A stretch of 7,976 bases of DNA. Origin: DATFJC01 sp964528795 (GTDB taxonomy: Bacteria; Patescibacteriota; Patescibacteriia; UBA2591; UBA6264). The number at the start of each line of letters is the position of its first letter. Positions within the stretch are counted from its first letter, which is position 1. The position numbers were made by a program, and so were the translations under genes. Of this stretch, positions 4,434 through 7,976 are shown one piece after another. Under the pieces are notes generated by a model. It did no database searches. It was not told the origin of the DNA and saw nothing but the letters and a program-made list of their open reading frames with translations. The DNA is taken from NCBI GenBank assembly GCA_964528795.1, contig CAZGUY010000025.1, positions 1 through 7,976 on the forward strand, in the 5' to 3' direction.

Positions 4434-5981
4434 TTGAAAAATAACCAAAATTATTTTAGTTTAAATATGACCAAAAAGGGTTTTTTAATTTGTCTTTTTA
4501 TAATATTTTTAGTTTTTTGTTTTTTTAGATTTTATAATATTAATTCTTTGCCTGTTTTTAATGATGAAGCAATTTATCTAAATTGGGCTAAGTCTATAAA
4601 ATCTGATTTTAATAAAAACAAATTTATTTCCTTAACTGACGGAAAGCCATTTCTTCATTATTGGTTTTTAGTTCCAGGCTTAAATATTTTTCATAGTCCA
4701 CTAAAGGCAGGCAGGATTAGTTCAGGTTTTATTGCTGTTTTAGGGTTTTTGTTAGTTTGTGTTTTAAGCTATATATTATTTAAATCTTTTTTAATAACAG
4801 TTTTAACAGCTAGCCTTTATGCGGTTTTACCGTTTTTAGTGGTTTATGAAAGAATGGTTTTAGCAGATGCTTTTGTTTCTGTATTAGGAATTTTAATTTT
4901 TATTGTAAGTTGGCTTTTCGTTAAAAAAGAAATCAGCCATAATAATTTCTTTAAAAGGTTTTTATTTTTTATTGCTTTAACGGGTTTGTTTTTAATAGGA
5001 GCTTGCTTAAAACAGACCTCTTTTTTGTTTTTAGGAGGCGCTATTTTAGGTATTAATATTTTTATTTGGAAAAATGGTCCTAATCTTAAAGATTGGTTTG
5101 TTGTTAATTTTGGAATTATTATTTCATTTTTAATTGGCTATCTTGGGTTTAAGTTGATTATTCCAGAAAAATATAAATTTATTTTTCAAGCAAAAGTAGG
5201 CCAATTCTTTTCTTTAAATATTTTTTCCAATATTGGTACAAACTTCCAGGTTTTAATCGAGACCTTAGGTTTTTATATTACTCCTTTTGTAGTTTTGCTT
5301 TTAATTTGGCCCTTATTTAAAGAGAAAAGTTTTAAAGATAGCGACAAAATAAAGATTTATTGGCTCTACGTTTGGGGTTTTATACCCTTTTTATTTTTTA
5401 GTGTTTTTGCCAAAACTCTTTATACAAGGTTTTTTCTTATTGGGGTTCCGTATTTAATAATTTTAGCTTCATTTTTCTTAAAAGAAATTATAAATAAATT
5501 CCAAAAAAAATATATTATTTGTTTAATGCTTTTAATTGTTTTCATTCTACCTTTAAGCCAATCTCTTTTACTTATTAAAAAACCTCTTAGCTTTTTTTGG
5601 ACAAGAGTAGATAATAAGAACTTTATTAATTTTTGGAGTTCTGGATTTGCTATGAGAGATATTAAAAGCTTTTTACAAAAAAATGGTAAAAATGGTCAAC
5701 TTATGTTTTTAGATATTCATGATTTAGGTTATCCAATGGATTATTTTAAATTATATGAAAACGAATTTCCTAATATGAGATTAAGTCAAATAGATTCCAA
5801 CTTAAATAAAAAAATAAAACAAGCCCAAAAACAAGAAAAAATTAAACCAATCTTAATACTTTTAAACCCTGATCGCCGAAAAGAACAAAGATATATTGAA
5901 CGATCTGATATTTGCCAAAATAAAAAAATCTTTTATCAACCTGCTAAAACAAGCCATTATACGCTATGTTTAATAAATTAG
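4434..5981 (+). CDS. GT39/PMT-family membrane glycosyltransferase (ArnT-like, PMT_2)
   Basis: A 515-residue polytopic membrane protein with roughly ten hydrophobic helices in residues 14-385 and a soluble C-terminal part. The first extracytoplasmic loop has the GT-C signature FNDEAIYLNWA with the catalytic-type D44-E45 pair, then LTDGKPFLHYW with K71-P72. VYERMVLADAF (residues 137-147), with ER followed by a conserved Asp, is typical of PMT/ArnT enzymes. These transfer a sugar from a polyprenyl-phosphate donor to a protein or lipid outside the membrane; the acceptor cannot be read from sequence. TTG 4434 gives the longest product. ATG 4467 (Met12), just before the first helix, is an equally plausible start, and neither has a convincing Shine-Dalgarno sequence. 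It lies just downstream of element A, and the next gene follows closely with its own promoter. The enzyme could act on that secreted protein, which is speculative. Confidence 0.82.
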   Translation: MKNNQNYFSLNMTKKGFLICLFIIFLVFCFFRFYNINSLPVFNDEAIYLNWAKSIKSDFNKNKFISLTDGKPFLHYWFLVPGLNIFHSPLKAGRISSGFIAVLGFLLVCVLSYILFKSFLITVLTASLYAVLPFLVVYERMVLADAFVSVLGILIFIVSWLFVKKEISHNNFFKRFLFFIALTGLFLIGACLKQTSFLFLGGAILGINIFIWKNGPNLKDWFVVNFGIIISFLIGYLGFKLIIPEKYKFIFQAKVGQFFSLNIFSNIGTNFQVLIETLGFYITPFVVLLLIWPLFKEKSFKDSDKIKIYWLYVWGFIPFLFFSVFAKTLYTRFFLIGVPYLIILASFFLKEIINKFQKKYIICLMLLIVFILPLSQSLLLIKKPLSFFWTRVDNKNFINFWSSGFAMRDIKSFLQKNGKNGQLMFLDIHDLGYPMDYFKLYENEFPNMRLSQIDSNLNKKIKQAQKQEKIKPILILLNPDRRKEQRYIERSDICQNKKIFYQPAKTSHYTLCLIN

Positions 5982-5984
5982 GGC

Positions 5985-6013
5985 TTGACAAAACCCCCAA
6001 TTTATGCTTAAAT
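5985..6013 (+). promoter_or_regulatory. Possible promoter of the secreted repeat-protein gene
   Basis: TTGACA (5985-5990) is followed after 17 bp by TTAAAT (6008-6013), a 4/6 match to TATAAT. A transcript starting near 6020 would exclude the ATG at 6004 and favour the one at 6052. The -35 is perfect; the -10 is weak. Confidence 0.45.
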
Positions 6014-6051
6014 TAGTATTAGAATTTAATCAAAAACAAGCAAAATTTTTT

Positions 6052-7509
6052 ATGAATAAACAGAAAATATTTTTATTTACAATTTTGTCTATATTTTTAT
6101 TATTTTTTGTAGCTAAGCCTATTTTTGCTACAAGTGCTCCTGTAATGGAAGAAGAAAAAAATATAGATTTTAATGGTTGGGCTATAAATGAATCAAAAAC
6201 TACTGCCAATGTTGATAGTGGTAGCTTAACCTTACCTAAAAGTAATGGATTATATAACAATTCAGCTGTAGCTTGGACTAATACTATAGGTTTTTATGAA
6301 GATATTAAAGCAATAAAAATAAAAGGTGATTTTGTAAGACCAAGTGGAACCAATGTATTTTGTTATGTAACTTATGGGGACGAGTTAAAAGAAAATAAAG
6401 TGGCTTGGGGAAGAGAGTATGAACCAACTACAGTAACAGAAGATATAAAGGTTAAAATATTTTTAAGTACTAATGATAGAAATGTAACTCCGGTAGTAAA
6501 CAATATAAACATTCAAGTTAAATTACAAGATCGTTCTGATTCTGCTCCTGAAAAAAGAGATAGAGACAGAGTTTATGATTTAAGCAAGGTTAAAGAAATT
6601 CTTAATAGATACCATAATGACTTTGGTCATTACCCTATAGTTCGAACAAACAAAACTCATAAAGAAGACCAATGGAGAATGCTCAAAGACATTTTAGAAT
6701 CTGCTTCTGAACATAGGCTTGGTCATTATCTTTGGGGTTTTGTTGATCAAGTATCAGGTGTTTCAAGTGATTACAAGTATGGATATTTAAGTAATGGTTC
6801 ATATTATCTTTTATGGACTACTCTTGAACAAGGTGTTTTCCATTCAGACTATTTTGAAGATTCATGGCGTGGCAGTAGGTTTGGAGTTGATTGTAGCGAA
6901 CCTCGCTATTGTCTTTATTCAGTTTCTTCTAATGTTTCTAATGTAAGCGATCAAAGCTATATTTATGAACCTGATAATAACAATCAAAATCTTAATAATA
7001 ACCAAGATCAATATAATAATGTAAACTTTGAAGGTACTAGTTTTGTTAAAGGTAAAAATAGCGATAAAGTTTATTTAAAAATTAATGGAAAAAGAGTTTG
7101 GATGCGAAATCCTGACATATTCCATTCTTTAGGGGGTAAATGGCACCAGTTACAAGAAAGAAGACATTTATTTTCCTCTTTAGCAAAGTTTGTTAAATCA
7201 CCTTCAGAACCGGATGTTTACATGATTCAAGACGGTTTAAAAAGACCTCTTTTAAATCCAGATGTCTTACATTTATATGGTAATTTTGGTGAAGTTATGA
7301 CTTTAGATGAAGCATTAATTGAAGCTTTGCCAAGCACAAAACTCTTAAGAGCCAAAGGCCATACTAGAGTATGGTATATAGATGATAATGTTAAAAGATG
7401 GATACATACCCCTGATGTTTTAAGAGATATGGGGTATAGTTTTAGTCAGGTTGTGGAAGTTAATCCGGAAGAATTAAAACATTATCAACAAGGCGAAACA
7501 TTTTTTTAA
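6052..7509 (+). CDS. Secreted surface protein with three C-terminal ~50-residue YLxxxGKRxWxxxPDVxxxxG repeats
   Basis: The enzymatic role is unknown. From ATG 6052 (485 residues) it opens with a classical signal peptide: MNKQK, a hydrophobic core, and likely cleavage after IFA near residue 26. ATG 6004 is in frame but would add 16 residues before the signal and would lie upstream of the likely transcript start. Residues 40-160 look like a beta-rich extracellular module. Around 170-285, DLSKVKEILNRYHNDFGHYP recalls the C-terminal domain of type II pseudopilins, though no pilin helix is present. An Asn/Gln-rich linker (307-323) leads to three related repeats at about 339-369, 387-420 and 438-474: VYLKINGKRVWMRNPDIF, VYMIQDGLKRPLLNPDVL and VWYIDDNVKRWIHTPDVL. 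I associate such repeats with surface proteins of Patescibacteria, from memory. It is probably exported and anchored or released at the cell surface. Confidence 0.75.
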   Translation: MNKQKIFLFTILSIFLLFFVAKPIFATSAPVMEEEKNIDFNGWAINESKTTANVDSGSLTLPKSNGLYNNSAVAWTNTIGFYEDIKAIKIKGDFVRPSGTNVFCYVTYGDELKENKVAWGREYEPTTVTEDIKVKIFLSTNDRNVTPVVNNINIQVKLQDRSDSAPEKRDRDRVYDLSKVKEILNRYHNDFGHYPIVRTNKTHKEDQWRMLKDILESASEHRLGHYLWGFVDQVSGVSSDYKYGYLSNGSYYLLWTTLEQGVFHSDYFEDSWRGSRFGVDCSEPRYCLYSVSSNVSNVSDQSYIYEPDNNNQNLNNNQDQYNNVNFEGTSFVKGKNSDKVYLKINGKRVWMRNPDIFHSLGGKWHQLQERRHLFSSLAKFVKSPSEPDVYMIQDGLKRPLLNPDVLHLYGNFGEVMTLDEALIEALPSTKLLRAKGHTRVWYIDDNVKRWIHTPDVLRDMGYSFSQVVEVNPEELKHYQQGETFF

Positions 7510-7536
7510 AATTATATAAATTATTAAATAAAAAAA

Positions 7537-7560
7537 GAGCCCTATTTTAGGGTTCTTTTT
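7537..7560. terminator. Bidirectional rho-independent terminator
   Basis: Stem GAGCCCTA/TAGGGTTC (7537-7555, one G:T pair, TTT loop) is followed by T5 or more on the plus strand and preceded by A7 (T7 on the minus strand). It would stop both the surface-protein transcript and the minus-strand tRNA-Arg/element B transcript. Confidence 0.8.
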
Positions 7561-7577
7561 TATCTTCTTTAAAAAAG

Positions 7578-7603
7578 AAAAATACCCCCAGTAGGAATCG
7601 AAC
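7578..7603 (-). repeat. Distal direct repeat of element B (detached tRNA-Arg 3' end)
   Basis: Twenty-six bases identical to 7893-7918. On the minus strand it starts GTTCGATTCCTACTGGGGGT and ends in a T-run. It holds the distal T-arm, acceptor strand and discriminator of tRNA-Arg without the rest of the tRNA. Confidence 0.9.
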
Positions 7604-7892
7604 ATCATTCGTTAAACACAGTTTAACATCATTTTTAAAACGTCATAGGTTTCACCTATTCCCCAGAAACCCTCGGTTTCTGGCGTTCGCAGGTTCACTG
7701 GTTTCCAACACAGGAAAGATAAATCTTTCCTGACACCTTTCTTTAATACTTTCTTTATAAAAAAGAAAGTATTTACTCGGTTTTAATATTTCCTCCACGG
7801 GAAAACATACAGTTTTCCCGACCCCTTTCTGGTTCGATTCTATACCTCTTCGCAGGTCGCACCTGTTAGGAAGTTAGATTTTGGGAGATAAA
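7604..7892 (-). mobile_element. Element copy B: non-coding structured-RNA insertion in the tRNA-Arg 3' end
   Basis: A 289-bp body between 26-bp direct repeats, read on the minus strand like the tRNA it follows. Bases 7604-7785 are a perfect reverse-complement match to 4116-4297. Beyond that, to 7873, there are few differences, and several fall in loops (the 7801-7817 hairpin keeps GGGAAAAC/GTTTTCCC but has a different loop) or are compensatory (5' hairpin outer stem CTTC/GAAG). It lacks the tandem-repeat part of copy A, so this is closer to the minimal element. The T-arm-complementary decamer is at 7831-7840. There is no plausible ORF. It ends with GAATGAT against the duplicated GTTCGA, exactly as in copy A. 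Confidence 0.8.
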
Positions 7893-7918
7893 AAAAATAC
7901 CCCCAGTAGGAATCGAAC
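7893..7918 (-). repeat. Proximal direct repeat of element B (inside tRNA-Arg 3' end)
   Basis: The 26-bp repeat partner of 7578-7603. It begins at the T-loop GTTCGA of tRNA-Arg and ends in the A-run at 7893-7897 (plus strand). The adjoining A/T-run lengths differ (8 against 5), so the trailer-side limit is uncertain by a few bases. Confidence 0.9.
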
Positions 7919-7969
7919 CTACATTTAAGGATTAGAAATCCTTCGTTCTATCCGTTGAACTATGGGGGC
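7898..7969 (-). tRNA. tRNA-Arg (TCT)
   Basis: The minus strand folds into a 72-nt cloverleaf with acceptor GCCCCCA/TGGGGGT (terminal G1:U72 wobble), D-stem GTTC/GAAC, anticodon stem AAGGA/TCCTT with loop TTTCTAA, and T-stem GTAGG/CCTAC with loop TTCGATT. The anticodon is TCT, decoding AGA/AGG, which are common Arg codons in AT-rich genomes. Discriminator A73 is followed by a T-run and CCA is not encoded. The gene is complete despite the insertion because its 3' end is duplicated at 7578-7603. Its promoter lies beyond the right edge. Confidence 0.92.
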
Positions 7970-7976
7970 TTTATTT

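Noticed and set aside
6030..6260. Minus-strand ORF over the signal-peptide region of the surface protein
   Set aside because: Antisense shadow of the AT-rich signal and N-terminal segment, without promoter or homology.

Overview
This 7976-bp, AT-rich window looks chromosomal and probably comes from a Candidate Phyla Radiation (Patescibacteria/Parcubacteria-like) bacterium. That is an inference from several things: tight gene packing, near absence of Shine-Dalgarno sequences, an E. coli-like TTGACA/TATAAT promoter almost on top of a start codon, an archaeal-looking YjbQ, and a repeat-bearing surface protein of a kind I associate with these genomes. All recognisable genes end in TAA or TAG and none needs TGA read as an amino acid, so the standard bacterial code fits.

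Layout. (1) 1-427: the C-terminal part of a small protein resembling the DUF6941 family, apparently broken by an in-frame TAA, then a solitary GC-rich hairpin and a terminator. (2) 440-3636: a four-gene plus-strand operon of lepA (elongation factor 4), an FtsB/DivIC-like septation protein, a YjbQ/UPF0047 protein and a PAP2-type lipid phosphatase, with gaps of 0-8 bp. (3) 3643-4374: a tRNA operon with a strong promoter, initiator tRNA-Met, a second CAT-anticodon tRNA, a ~455-bp non-coding insertion (copy A) and a terminator. (4) 4384-7560: a membrane glycosyltransferase of the GT39/PMT type and a secreted repeat protein, closed by a bidirectional terminator. (5) 7578-7969: minus-strand tRNA-Arg(TCT) followed by a second, shorter copy of the same insertion (copy B).

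The main discovery is the pair of insertions. Each sits directly downstream of a complete tRNA, in the same orientation as that tRNA. Each is bounded by a direct repeat (30 bp at tRNA-Met, 26 bp at tRNA-Arg) that starts exactly at the T-loop GTTCGA and runs through the tRNA 3' end into the flanking AT-rich DNA. The repeats differ between the two sites because the two tRNAs differ, so they look like target-site duplications and not a fixed att core. The element bodies share 182 bp without a single difference, have no credible ORF, can form at least seven hairpins, and carry a 10-nt segment (GAATCGAACC) exactly complementary to the T-arm sequence of both target tRNAs. The best description is a tRNA-T-loop-targeting, non-autonomous mobile element encoding a structured RNA with a guide-like antisense segment. 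I could not assign it to any known class.

Functional links: the lepA operon joins translation, division and envelope lipid recycling, and the two genes between the inverted element copies act at or beyond the membrane. The element copies are placed to be transcribed from tRNA promoters as tRNA 3' trailers.
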